Notes: generated by a model not told the origin, from the letters alone. DNA of 64,000 nt from Suilimivivens sp964571145 (GCA_964571145.1 CAZNAP010000002.1:1-64000), one strand, 5' to 3'. Counted from the first letter of the stretch, positions 17,060 through 25,496 are shown. Numbers and translations are program-made.

Positions 17060-18331
17060 ATGTCAACCAGAATTGAAACGAAATGTATACAAGAGGGATG
17101 GAAGCCTTCACAGGGGGAGCCAAGACAATTACCAATTTATCAAAGTACAACTTTTAAGTATGATACCAGTGATGCCATGGGTCAATTATTTGATTTGGAA
17201 GCAGAAGGATATTTTTATACCAGATTGCAAAATCCGACCAATGATGCAGTAGCAGCAAAAATATGCGCGCTAGAGGGAGGCGTGGCAGGAATGCTTACTT
17301 CTTCCGGACAGGCTGCTAACTTTTATGCTATTTTTAATATTTGCGAAGCTGGTGATCACTTTATTGCTTCTTCTACAATTTATGGCGGAACCTATAATTT
17401 GTTTGGTGTGACTATGAAGAAAATGGGTATCGAATGCACCTTTGTGGATCAGACGTTACCTTTAAGTGAGTTGGAGAAATATTTCAAACCTAATACAAAA
17501 GCAGTTTTTGGTGAGACTATAACAAATCCCACTGTTTCAGTGTTGGATTTTGAGAAGTTTGCTAAACTCGCGCATTCACACGGCGTACCGCTTATTGTGG
17601 ATAATACATTTGCAACTCCGATCAATTGTCGACCTTTCGAATGGGGAGCAGATATTGTGACACATTCTACAACCAAATACATGGATGGTCATGGAATTGG
17701 AGTGGGTGGTGCAATTATTGACAGCGGTAATTTTGATTGGTTACAATATGCAGATAAATTCCCTGGATTGACAACTCCTGATGAATCTTATCATGGAATT
17801 GCTTATGCCAAGAAATTTGGAAAAGCAGCTTATATTATGAAAGCAACTGCACAATTGATGAGAGACTTTGGCGCTATTCAATCACCGCAAAATGCTTTTT
17901 ACCTGAATAATGGTTTGGAAAGTCTGCATCTTCGTGTAGAGAGACATTGCCAGAATGCTTTGGCAGTAGCTCGTTTCTTGAAAGCACAGGATCAGATGGC
18001 ATGGGTACATTATGCCGACCTGGAAGATGATCAGTATCATGATTTGGCTCAGAAATATTTGCCTAACGGAACCTGTGGCGTTTTATCATTTGGAATTAAG
18101 GGTGGCCGCGATGCTTCTATTAAATTCATGGATAAATTAAAGATTGCTTCTATTGCAACTCATGTAGCAGATGCCAAAACTTGCTTGTTACATCCTGCCA
18201 GTCATACACACAGACAGCTGACAGATGAACAACTCAAAGAAGCAGGTATCGCTCCTGACTTGATTAGATTATCTGTAGGTATTGAAAACGTAGAGGATAT
18301 TATCGAAGATTTGAAGCAAGCACTTGCTTAA
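17060..18331 (+). CDS. metY: O-acetylhomoserine sulfhydrylase (aminocarboxypropyltransferase)
   Basis: PLP-dependent Cys/Met-metabolism enzyme of 423 aa. It makes homocysteine directly from O-acetylhomoserine and sulfide in the cytoplasm. Markers: YQSTTFKYDTSD, SSGQAANFYAIFNICEAGDH, VDNTFATPINCRPFEWGADI, and the PLP lysine in THSTTKYMDGHGIGVGG. C-terminal DAKTCLLHPASHTHRQL and RLSVGIENVEDIIEDL are typical of this branch rather than of MetB/MetC. The 105-base leader shows no SAM riboswitch or T-box. GGAGAGGAG precedes the ATG. The nearest aspartate-pathway genes (hom, lysC) lie 2.5 kb downstream. Confidence 0.9.
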   Translation: MSTRIETKCIQEGWKPSQGEPRQLPIYQSTTFKYDTSDAMGQLFDLEAEGYFYTRLQNPTNDAVAAKICALEGGVAGMLTSSGQAANFYAIFNICEAGDHFIASSTIYGGTYNLFGVTMKKMGIECTFVDQTLPLSELEKYFKPNTKAVFGETITNPTVSVLDFEKFAKLAHSHGVPLIVDNTFATPINCRPFEWGADIVTHSTTKYMDGHGIGVGGAIIDSGNFDWLQYADKFPGLTTPDESYHGIAYAKKFGKAAYIMKATAQLMRDFGAIQSPQNAFYLNNGLESLHLRVERHCQNALAVARFLKAQDQMAWVHYADLEDDQYHDLAQKYLPNGTCGVLSFGIKGGRDASIKFMDKLKIASIATHVADAKTCLLHPASHTHRQLTDEQLKEAGIAPDLIRLSVGIENVEDIIEDLKQALA

Positions 18332-18402
18332 GAAGAAGTTGATTAGGGCAGAGGCTAGATAAATATTGATTTGAATAAAAATAGAACGACCAGCTTGAGT
18401 TG

Positions 18403-18458
18403 AACCGACCCCCAAAAGTTAGAACAAAAATCTAACAATTGGGAGGTCGGTTTTATTA
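18403..18458 (+). terminator. Long hairpin; terminator or insertion-sequence end remnant
   Basis: AACCGACCCCCAAAAGTTAGA pairs with TCTAACAATTGGGAGGTCGGTT (one bulge/mismatch), followed by TTTATTATTATG. It would terminate metY and also face the convergent PNPOx gene. The gaccgacc-ccc-aaagttaga pattern resembles IS3-family ends in related genomes (from memory), but no transposase is present. Confidence 0.7.
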
Positions 18459-18485
18459 TTATGACAATTTTTATTAAATGAGAGA

Positions 18486-18908
18486 TTAGTCTGTCATGCT
18501 GAAGCTTTCATTGTCTAAGTTATGATAGTGACGTCCTTTTAATGCAGTAAATCGAAAAACGCAATAATCAGGGTCTTTTACGCCCTTAGGATAATAGAGA
18601 GTATCACCTGTCTGCCAGATTAAGCGTTTGCTCTCTTCATCTTCCAAGACTTCCATGGTACCAACTAACATGATGCACTCACAGCCGAAGCGGCTTCTGG
18701 TATAAAAGTAGATACTTGCCTTAGGATTCTTTAGAAACTGAGCGGTTCGCATGGAAGAAGTATTGGTTGAAAAATAGAAACAATTGCCGTCTCTTTTTCT
18801 GGGAGCAAACATTGCTTTAATATTTGGATAGCCATCTTCATCCACGGATGCTACAAAAGCGGTTTTTTGCTTATCAATAAATGTGTATATTTTTTCTCTT
18901 GAAATCAT
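18486..18908 (-). CDS. Pyridoxamine 5'-phosphate oxidase family (FMN-binding split barrel) protein
   Basis: 140-residue flavin-binding split-barrel protein. Seen: TAFVASVDEDGYPNIKAMFA, FYFSTNTSSMRTAQFLKNPKASIYF and FRFTALKGRHYHNL. Proteins like this bind FMN, F420 or haem; the true activity is unknown and it is not expected to be the vitamin B6 enzyme. It overlaps the upstream MarR gene by four bases (ATGA), so the two form one operon and the regulator probably controls this enzyme in response to a redox or xenobiotic ligand (inference). Confidence 0.88.
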   Translation of the reverse strand: MISREKIYTFIDKQKTAFVASVDEDGYPNIKAMFAPRKRDGNCFYFSTNTSSMRTAQFLKNPKASIYFYTRSRFGCECIMLVGTMEVLEDEESKRLIWQTGDTLYYPKGVKDPDYCVFRFTALKGRHYHNLDNESFSMTD

Positions 18909-19354
18909 TTTTTCCCTTTCTCTTCTTTTTCTGCCCGAATTAAAGTAGCCAGTATACGGGACAGGTACTGTTCAAATTCTTTTTGTTCTTTTTCTGTAAA
19001 GCCTTGATAGAATAAGGTATTCATCTGCTGCGATACAATTTCGTATTTTTTTTTCATTGATTGGGCATAATCGGTCAGAGATATAATGGTTTGGCGCCTG
19101 TTTGAATCATTGATATTTCTTTCCAGAATACCTCGCTTGACCATACCGTCTACAATGATGGAAACGGTGTTTTTAGCAAGTGAAGTTTCCTGACTGAGTT
19201 GTGTAATAGTCAGGTGATTTGTTTTCCAAAGGATAAACAAAATCCGTCCCTGTCCACCGCTAATTTCGATTCCATAATCAGAAAGTAATTTTTCGAAAAT
19301 TCTTTCTTGAAGCTGTTTGATTTGTGTGATGTAGAAACCACCTTTTGTTTCCAA
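18905..19354 (-). CDS. MarR-family transcriptional regulator
   Basis: 149-residue winged-helix regulator. Recognition region: NHLTITQLSQETSLAKNTVSIIVDGMVKRGIL, then the wing RNINDSNRRQTIISLTDYAQ; N- and C-terminal helices provide the dimer interface. GGAGGTGGG precedes the ATG with good spacing. It is translationally coupled to the PNPOx-like gene. Two palindromes at 19374-19412 are likely its own operators. Confidence 0.93.
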   Translation of the reverse strand: METKGGFYITQIKQLQERIFEKLLSDYGIEISGGQGRILFILWKTNHLTITQLSQETSLAKNTVSIIVDGMVKRGILERNINDSNRRQTIISLTDYAQSMKKKYEIVSQQMNTLFYQGFTEKEQKEFEQYLSRILATLIRAEKEEKGKK

Positions 19355-19373
19355 AACCCACCTCCGTTCACAC

Positions 19374-19412
19374 TAGAACTGTTCTATATAGACATGTACA
19401 ATGTACCATGTC
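19374..19412 (-). promoter_or_regulatory. Candidate MarR operators
   Basis: TAGAACTGTTCTA (19374-19386) is a 13-bp palindrome. GACATGTACAATGTAC (from 19391) followed by CATGTC (19407-19412) gives a second dyad. Both lie 20-58 bases before the MarR start codon. Confidence 0.55.
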
Positions 19413-19424
19413 TCTAATTACAAG

Positions 19425-19486
19425 TCAATAGCATTCAATCAATCAATAGCATTCAATCAATCAATTTGTGTTCAATCAATTTGTGA
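19425..19486 (+). repeat. Short tandem repeats (18-bp unit)
   Basis: TCAATAGCATTCAATCAA occurs twice head to tail (19425-19442, 19443-19460), followed by two copies of a TCAATTTGTG variant. Part of the 980-base gene-free region from 19355 to 20337. Confidence 0.9.
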
Positions 19487-19497
19487 TTGGGGGAGAA

Positions 19498-19784
19498 TAC
19501 GGATAGTTTTCGATAAATAAGATGTTCATCCGTACTTTTTCCTAAGGATGACTTGTTGTCCAGACATTGTTTTTCATATTTACGGATGAAAAATACACCA
19601 GTGCTGTTTGCATCCGTAAATTAAATGCTGTTGGGGAGTGATATGAGATACTGCTGAGAATAGATTTACGGATAATTATTGAAATGGCGTGTTTCAATAC
19701 GTAAATAATCAAATTCAAGTTTTAAACGTGGCTAGTTGTATCAAAACTACGGATAGAATTAAGGAAAGTTGAATATCATCCGTA
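19498..19784. repeat. Periodic array of four inverted repeats (TACGGAT-N23/24-ATCCGTA)
   Basis: Arm pairs: 19498-19504/19528-19534, 19581-19587/19612-19618, 19667-19673/19697-19703 (second arm ATACGTA, one mismatch) and 19748-19754/19778-19784. Loop lengths are 23, 24, 23 and 23; unit starts are 83, 86 and 81 apart. Loops and spacers do not resemble each other. The second unit extends to a perfect 10-bp stem. Not a CRISPR: the repeats are 7-mers in inverted pairs. No gene covers it. Confidence 0.85.
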
Positions 19785-19844
19785 ATTTGATGAAAAATAT
19801 TTTCTAGCACTAAAATATAGGGTCATTCAGCAAACAAGAAATAT

Positions 19845-20066
19845 AAAATAGAACTAAAAATAGAACTAAAAATAGAACTAAAAATAGAACTAAAAATATA
19901 AATATAAATAANNNNNNNNNNNNNNNNNNNNNNNNNNNNNNNNNNNNNNNNNNNNNNNNNNNNNNNNNNNNNNNNNNNNNNNNNNNNNNNNNNNNNNNNN
20001 NNNNNNNNNNNAAAATAGAACTAAAAATAGAACTAAAAATAGAACTAAAAATATAAATATAAATAA
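19845..20066 (+). repeat. 12-bp tandem repeat interrupted by a 100-N assembly gap
   Basis: TAGAACTAAAAA is repeated four times before the gap (from 19849) and three times after it (from 20016). Both sides then run into the same TATAAATATAAATAA. The last 55 bases before the N run equal the first 55 bases after it, so the gap looks like an unmerged contig overlap. Apparent reverse-strand open frames (Leu/Val/Phe repeats) across it are not genes. Confidence 0.95.
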
Positions 20067-20227
20067 TATCAATAATAATAGAAATAATACACAAATTCGG
20101 TTGCATTCATTTGTCTATTATGTTACAATATCCACCGGTGGCAAACATGTGTCCGCAATAGAAATACACATGAAGACATTTGTATACGACAAGCGGACAA
20201 ATGAAATGATATCTAAAACAAATCTTA

Positions 20228-20320
20228 TTAACCAGATAGCCAAGCGGAAGTTAACCAGATAGCCAAGCGGAAGTTAACCAGATAGCCAAATGGGGAGACT
20301 AATAGATAGCCAAGCGGCGG
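20228..20320 (+). repeat. 23-bp tandem repeat in front of the threonine-operon regulator
   Basis: The 23-base unit (TTAACCAGATAGCC, then AAGCGGAAG) occurs at 20228-20250 and 20251-20273. A diverged third copy (20274-20296) and a partial fourth (from 20301, AGATAGCCAAGCGG) follow. The last copy runs into the purine-rich GGAAAGG that precedes the regulator's ATG. Confidence 0.9.
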
Positions 20321-20337
20321 AAAGGTTTGTGAACGAA

Positions 20338-20775
20338 ATGGGAACCAAATATTTCGTTGTGAAGGAACAGGCAGTGCCTGAAGTGTTGCTCAAGGTGGTG
20401 GAAGCGAAGAAACTTCTGGATACCGGCAAGGTGCATACCATAAATGATGCAACCGAGCAAGTTGGCATCAGCCGCAGTTCTTTTTATAAGTACAAAGATG
20501 ATATCTTTCAATTTCATGACAGTGCGCAGGGAACCACTATTACCCTTACTTTTCAAATGGAGGATGAACCTGGGCTGCTTTCAGATGTATTGAAGATTGT
20601 GGCAGATTTTGGAGGCAATATTCTGACCATACATCAGAGTATTCCGATTAACGGAGTGGCATCCTTGAGTTTAAGCATACAAGTTTTGGCGACTACCGGC
20701 AATGTATCGGAGATGCTGGAAACCTTGGAGAGCCAGAAGGGTGTCAGAAATGTTAAAATTCTAGCTAAGGAATAA
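20338..20775 (+). CDS. ACT domain regulator, UPF0735 family (ThrR/PheB-like)
   Basis: About 145 aa. N-terminal KYFVVKEQAVPEVLLKVVEA is the family signature, followed by a helix-turn-helix-like stretch (INDATEQVGISRSSFYKYKD) and a C-terminal ACT domain (about 70-145: TLTFQMEDEPGLLSDVLKI). Family knowledge: the B. subtilis member (ThrR/PheB) represses threonine-pathway genes including hom. Here the gene sits 22 bases before hom, so a threonine-sensing regulator of its own operon is a good inference. An ATG at 20290 is in frame, but it lies in the 23-bp repeats and would add 16 atypical residues; the ATG at 20338 has GGAAAGG upstream. Confidence 0.85.
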   Translation: MGTKYFVVKEQAVPEVLLKVVEAKKLLDTGKVHTINDATEQVGISRSSFYKYKDDIFQFHDSAQGTTITLTFQMEDEPGLLSDVLKIVADFGGNILTIHQSIPINGVASLSLSIQVLATTGNVSEMLETLESQKGVRNVKILAKE

Positions 20776-20797
20776 ACAATAAATGGAGGATGAAAAA

Positions 20798-22000
20798 ATG
20801 ATTCAAGTTGCAGTGTTTGGATATGGCACAGTAGGAAGTGGAGTTGTCGAAGTAATTGAGAGAAATAAGGATGAAATTAATAAGAAGTCGGCAGAAGACA
20901 TTAATATCAAATATATTTTGGATTTGAGAGATTTTCCGGGTGACCCCTATGAAAATAAAATTGTACATGATGTAGATGTAATTCTGAATGATCCTGAAGT
21001 GAAAATTATCTGCGAAACCATGGGTGGAGTCGGAGCAGCTTATCAATTTACCAAAAGAGCGCTTGCAGACGGCAAGAGTGTATGTACTTCCAATAAAGAG
21101 CTGGTAGCTTTACATGGTCCAGAATTGATTGCGTTGGCGCATAAAAATCAGTGTAACTATTTATTCGAGGCAAGTGTAGGCGGTGGTATTCCAATTATCA
21201 GACCACTCAACTATTCACTGACTGCTGAGAAAATTGATGCCATTACAGGTATTTTAAATGGAACAACCAACTATATCTTAACTAAAATGGAAAAAGAAGG
21301 CGCTGACTTTGCCGATGTATTAAAGGAAGCACAAGATAAAGGGTATGCCGAGAGAAATCCGGAAGCAGACGTGGAAGGCTATGATGCCTGCCGTAAAATT
21401 GCAATTTTATCTTCCTTAATGTGTGGCAAGACGGTGAATTACGAAGAGATATATACAGAAGGCATTACCCAGATTACAGCAACTGATTTTGTTTATGCCA
21501 GAGCAATGGGGAAGACAGTCAAACTTCTTGCTCAAAATAAAGAGGAGAATGGCAGTTATCAAGCATTAGTAGCACCTTTCCTGATTGGAAGAGACCATCC
21601 CCTTTATATGGTAAATGATGTTTATAATGCAGTTTGCGTTCATGGCAATATGCTGGGCGATTCCATGTATTATGGTCGTGGCGCTGGCAAGCTGCCTACA
21701 GCCAGTGCAGTAGTGTCAGATGTAGTGGATTGCGCAAGACATCTGGGCAAGGTGATTATGTGCTTCTGGGATATGGAACAGGTTCAGCTTGGTAATCCGG
21801 AGCAGTCCAGCCGAAAATTCTTCGTTCGCGTGAACAAGGACAAAGAAAGTGCTGCTTTACAGAATTTTAAAAACGTTTCTGTTATTAATGCAGATGTATC
21901 AGGTGAGTTTGCGTTCATTACCGATACAATGACGGAAAAAGAGTTTAATGAAAAAGCAGAAAAGGTCGGAATTATCAGTCGAATCAGAATTGAAGATTAA
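20798..22000 (+). CDS. hom: Homoserine dehydrogenase
   Basis: 400-residue oxidoreductase converting aspartate semialdehyde to homoserine. N-terminal Rossmann motif VAVFGYGTVGSGVVEV, then TSNKELVALHG, the catalytic region FEASVGGGIPIIRPL and GILNGTTNYILTKM, and ERNPEADVEGYDACRKIAIL. The C-terminus (about 320-400) is an ACT domain for threonine feedback, with MYYGRGAGKLPTASAVVSDV before it. GGAGG is six bases before the ATG; an earlier ATG overlaps the ribosome site. Second gene of the threonine cluster. Confidence 0.97.
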   Translation: MIQVAVFGYGTVGSGVVEVIERNKDEINKKSAEDINIKYILDLRDFPGDPYENKIVHDVDVILNDPEVKIICETMGGVGAAYQFTKRALADGKSVCTSNKELVALHGPELIALAHKNQCNYLFEASVGGGIPIIRPLNYSLTAEKIDAITGILNGTTNYILTKMEKEGADFADVLKEAQDKGYAERNPEADVEGYDACRKIAILSSLMCGKTVNYEEIYTEGITQITATDFVYARAMGKTVKLLAQNKEENGSYQALVAPFLIGRDHPLYMVNDVYNAVCVHGNMLGDSMYYGRGAGKLPTASAVVSDVVDCARHLGKVIMCFWDMEQVQLGNPEQSSRKFFVRVNKDKESAALQNFKNVSVINADVSGEFAFITDTMTEKEFNEKAEKVGIISRIRIED

Positions 22001-22059
22001 TAGGTACGAAGTAGCACCAAGTGAATAAAAACAGACTGAATATAAATGAGGTACAGAAA

Positions 22060-23268
22060 ATGAGTGCGAAAAAATATATAGTTGTACTGGGTGACGGTAT
22101 GGCAGATGAGCCCATAGAAGCACTGGGTGGGAAAACTCCGCTAGAGTATGCCGATACGCCAGCTATGGATCGACTGGCAGCCAAATCAGAAATTGGTTTG
22201 GTACATACCATACCGGAAGGCATGAAGCCCGGTTCCGATACAGCCAATCTTTCAGTATTGGGTTATGACCCGAAGCAGTACTATTCCGGACGTTCTCCAC
22301 TGGAAGCCTTAAGTATTGGGGTTCCTATGAAAGACACCGATGTGGCACTGCGTTGCAATATTGTAACGATTTCAGAAGACGATGTTCCATTCGAAAAGAA
22401 AACGATTATTGACCACAGCTCGGGCGAAATCAGTACGCAGGATTGCGGTATCCTGTTGGAAGCAGTAAAAAGTGAATTACAAGATGAAACCTATCAGTTT
22501 TATGTGGGAACAAGTTATCGCCATTGCCTGATTTGGAATCATGGACAGGTCATTGAACTAGCACAGCCGCATGATGTACTGGGACAGGTAATAGGCCAAT
22601 ACCTTCCAACTGATGAAAAGCTTTTGTATATGATGAAACGCAGCTATGAAATATTAGTGAATCATCCAATTAATATAGAAAGAAAGAAACAGGGATTGAA
22701 TCCCGCCAACTGCTGCTGGTTTTGGGGAGCAGGAACGAAACCAATGCTTTCTTCCTTTGAGGAAAAGAATGGCATGAAGGGTATGATGGTTTCGGCGGTA
22801 GATTTGCTAAAAGGAATTGCAGTAGGTGCAGGCATGGGCGTAGCTCATGTGGAAGGTGCAAACGGTGGCCTTCATACTAACTATGCAGGTAAAGTACAGG
22901 CGGCATTAGATGCACTCAAGCAAGATTATGATTTTGTGTATATTCATGTGGAAGCTCCGGACGAGATGGGACATCAAGGCAGCGTGGAGAAGAAAGTGCA
23001 ATCCATTGAATATTTGGACAAGAAAGTCATAGAACCATTAACACAGAGTTTGGACTGCGACGGAATCGATTATCGATTGCTGGTTATGCCTGATCATCCA
23101 ACACCAATCAGAGTCAGAACACATACTTCAGACAGTGTGCCGTATCTCCTGTATGACAGTACAGCACAGCAGGAGCAGAGTTGGCACTATAATGAGACAG
23201 AAGCAACTGGAAGTGAAAATTATGTAGCCCATGGATATACCATGCTGGATAAACTTTTGACTAAATAA
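22060..23268 (+). CDS. ApgM-type phosphoglycerate mutase family protein, probable homoserine kinase
   Basis: 402-residue alkaline-phosphatase-superfamily protein related to archaeal cofactor-independent phosphoglycerate mutase. Metal and phospho-site motifs: VVLGDGMADEPI, GSDTANLSVLGYDP (nucleophile Ser region), GMGVAHVEGANG, VEAPDEMGHQG and VMPDHPTPIRVRTHT. A subfamily found in threonine operons (TIGR02535) is described as a proposed homoserine kinase replacing GHMP-type ThrB. Its position between hom and aspartate kinase fits that well. The start at 22060 has GAGGT upstream; an earlier in-frame GTG lacks a ribosome site. The enzyme reaction is inference, the family is firm. Confidence 0.88.
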   Translation: MSAKKYIVVLGDGMADEPIEALGGKTPLEYADTPAMDRLAAKSEIGLVHTIPEGMKPGSDTANLSVLGYDPKQYYSGRSPLEALSIGVPMKDTDVALRCNIVTISEDDVPFEKKTIIDHSSGEISTQDCGILLEAVKSELQDETYQFYVGTSYRHCLIWNHGQVIELAQPHDVLGQVIGQYLPTDEKLLYMMKRSYEILVNHPINIERKKQGLNPANCCWFWGAGTKPMLSSFEEKNGMKGMMVSAVDLLKGIAVGAGMGVAHVEGANGGLHTNYAGKVQAALDALKQDYDFVYIHVEAPDEMGHQGSVEKKVQSIEYLDKKVIEPLTQSLDCDGIDYRLLVMPDHPTPIRVRTHTSDSVPYLLYDSTAQQEQSWHYNETEATGSENYVAHGYTMLDKLLTK

Positions 23269-23285
23269 GAGGAGAATAGATTGTT

Positions 23286-24605
23286 ATGAAAAAGGTTGTT
23301 AAATTTGGAGGAAGTTCCCTGGCTAGTGCCGAACAGTTTCAAAAGGTAGCAGACATTATCCATGCGGATTCAGACCGCAGATACGTGGTTCCTTCTGCAC
23401 CGGGTAAGAGATTTTCCAGTGACACGAAAGTAACGGATATGCTGTATGCTTGCTATCGACTGGCGGAAGAGGGCAAGGATTTTAAGAAAGAACTGGCAGC
23501 AATTGCGACTCGGTATCAGGAGATTATTGACGGACTTGGTCTGAAACTTTCCCTGAAAGACGAATTTGAGGTCATTGAAAAGAATTTCAAGGCTAAAGCT
23601 GGTGATAACTATGCGGCATCTCGTGGAGAATACCTGAATGGTTTAGTGATTGCATCTTATCTTGGATTTGAATTTATAGATGCAGCAGATGTCATTCGCT
23701 TTAAGGATAACGGAGAATTTGATTCTGAACTGACAAACGAGATTTTAGGACAAAGGCTTGCTGATCTGAAATGTGCTGTCGTTCCGGGATTTTATGGGGC
23801 ATATGCAGATGGCAAGGTTAAGACCTTTTCCAGAGGCGGCTCCGATATTACAGGTTCAATTGTAGCAAGAGCCATTAAAGCAGATGTATACGAAAACTGG
23901 ACAGATGTATCTGGATTTTTGGTTGCAGACCCTAGAATTATCAAGAATCCTGAAGTAATAGAGACGATTACTTATAGAGAGCTTCGCGAGTTGTCCTACA
24001 TGGGCGCAGGCGTACTTCATGAAGATGCGATTTTCCCGGTTAGACGTGAAGGCATTCCGATTAATATCCGTAATACCAATAAACCAGAGGATGAGGGAAC
24101 CTGGATTGTAGAAAGTACCTGTCAGAAAGCAAAGTATGTGATTACCGGTATTGCCGGAAAGAAGGGCTTTTGCGCTGTCAACATTGAAAAAGCCATGATG
24201 AATTCAGAAATAGGATTTGGCAGAAAAGTGTTACAGGCTTTTGAAGATAACGGAATTTCTTTTGAACATGTTCCGTCCGGAATAGATACCATGACGATCT
24301 TTATCCATCAGGATGAGTTTATGGATAAAGAGCAAAAAGTAGTTTCTGCGATTCATAGACTTGCCAGCCCTGACAGTGTGGATATTGAAGCGGATTTAGC
24401 TTTGATTGCAGTTGTGGGAAGAGGAATGAAATCCACCAGAGGAACCGCAGGTCGTATTTTCTCTGCACTGGCACACGCAAATGTGAATGTAAAAATGATT
24501 GACCAGGGTTCCAGTGAATTAAATATCATCATTGGAGTTTCCAATGATGATTTTAAGGAAGCCATTACGGCAATTTATGATATTTTTGTTGTATCACAAT
24601 TATAG
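23286..24605 (+). CDS. lysC: Aspartate kinase
   Basis: 439-residue aspartokinase, first step of the Lys/Met/Thr pathway. Kinase domain 1 to about 290 with KKVVKFGGSSLASAEQF, a VVPSAPGKRFSSDTKVTDML segment, FSRGGSDITGSIVARA and ADPRIIKNPEV. Two C-terminal ACT domains (about 305-435) include GFCAVNIEKAMMNSEIGF and the VVGRGMKSTRGTAGRIF block. Threonine and/or lysine feedback is expected. It ends the cluster of regulator, hom, kinase and lysC. The next gene is convergent, eight bases away, with no room for a terminator. Confidence 0.96.
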   Translation: MKKVVKFGGSSLASAEQFQKVADIIHADSDRRYVVPSAPGKRFSSDTKVTDMLYACYRLAEEGKDFKKELAAIATRYQEIIDGLGLKLSLKDEFEVIEKNFKAKAGDNYAASRGEYLNGLVIASYLGFEFIDAADVIRFKDNGEFDSELTNEILGQRLADLKCAVVPGFYGAYADGKVKTFSRGGSDITGSIVARAIKADVYENWTDVSGFLVADPRIIKNPEVIETITYRELRELSYMGAGVLHEDAIFPVRREGIPINIRNTNKPEDEGTWIVESTCQKAKYVITGIAGKKGFCAVNIEKAMMNSEIGFGRKVLQAFEDNGISFEHVPSGIDTMTIFIHQDEFMDKEQKVVSAIHRLASPDSVDIEADLALIAVVGRGMKSTRGTAGRIFSALAHANVNVKMIDQGSSELNIIIGVSNDDFKEAITAIYDIFVVSQL

Positions 24606-24612
24606 TTACAAA

Positions 24613-25467
24613 TTAAAAAGCCACATACATTTGAGAGAAATCAATTGTATCATCCCAAAGAAAATGTAAATACTCAATTGCCGTATCCACCCGCTGGGAG
24701 GTTACGGCAATTCCATATACTGGAATCAGCGGGGAATAAACGTTACTCTTCGTTGCAAAGGGCGATTCTTCCATAAAGATACCGACAGGCACAGGCTCTT
24801 TCATGTTTTCAGGATGACGATGTGTATCTGTTTCGGCGATTACCGCTTCTCTGTCAATTTCACCGGATTCAGTTTCGTAATCCTCACTATTATAGTGTAC
24901 TTCGTCAGAATTTTCTGTAGCAGCAATCTCTGCATAATCTACATAATAGAAATACGGCTCGTATTTCTCCAGGTCTTCCGGGGAAAGTACAGTACGCAAA
25001 TCCATAAACATTTCATTAAATGAAAAATTACCGAAAATTTCCGAATCAAAAACAACAGCATCCAAATCTTTTGTCTGCGTCAGAGCAATCAGTCTTTGAG
25101 CATTTGTCATGTCTATGGAACTGGTGTTGTGATACGATAAGGTGGTGTCAGTTTCAATGAAGTAGTCGAAATGCTCGGCATCCAAATCACCAAATTCAAT
25201 AAAAGAATCTTGCATACTGGTGTTGTCGAGTAAAGAAGCATTGAGCATTACTCCGTAAAAACCATAGTCTTTGGCAGTAACAAAATTGACTATCATACTG
25301 ACTATAAAAGCGACTACACCAATCACTACAAAAGTATGAACCTTATAATAAAGCCAAAAATAAGAAAGCCGATCCTTGATAGGCATGTCCTTCATTTTTT
25401 GATGCTGATCTCTGATATCATCACTGACCTTGCGAATTTCTCCGGGTTTTAGTTCTCGTCTGCTCAT
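24613..25467 (-). CDS. Single-pass membrane protein with extracytoplasmic domain, unknown function
   Basis: 284 aa from the ATG at 25467, which has GGAAGG upstream; in-frame upstream codons would add a leader with no ribosome site. Residues 1-40 are charged and cytoplasmic (RRELKPGEIRKVSDDIRDQH). One membrane helix (about 46-68) follows, then a long acidic outside domain. It contains DLDAVVFDSEIFGNFSFNEM, DLRTVLSPEDLEKYEPYFY and VYGIAVTSQRVDTAIEYLHFLW, somewhat reminiscent of a solute-binding protein lobe. No family is recognised with confidence. It is convergent with lysC and divergent from the DUF6106-like gene. Confidence 0.75.
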   Translation of the reverse strand: MSRRELKPGEIRKVSDDIRDQHQKMKDMPIKDRLSYFWLYYKVHTFVVIGVVAFIVSMIVNFVTAKDYGFYGVMLNASLLDNTSMQDSFIEFGDLDAEHFDYFIETDTTLSYHNTSSIDMTNAQRLIALTQTKDLDAVVFDSEIFGNFSFNEMFMDLRTVLSPEDLEKYEPYFYYVDYAEIAATENSDEVHYNSEDYETESGEIDREAVIAETDTHRHPENMKEPVPVGIFMEESPFATKSNVYSPLIPVYGIAVTSQRVDTAIEYLHFLWDDTIDFSQMYVAF

Positions 25468-25496
25468 ATTTTGGAACCTTCCTGTTATTTTTATAC

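Noticed and set aside
19498..19784. CRISPR array interpretation of the TACGGAT region
   Set aside because: Repeats are only seven bases and occur in inverted pairs; spacing is about 83 bases; no cas genes are in the window.
19810..20106. Reverse-strand open frames of Leu/Val/Phe repeats across the N gap
   Set aside because: They are the translation of a 12-bp tandem repeat and of N bases; no ribosome site and no real composition.
20228..20320. tRNA-like sequence (ATAGCCAAGCGG resembles the D-arm region of some tRNAs)
   Set aside because: Repeated as a 23-bp unit with no acceptor, anticodon or T-arm sequence.
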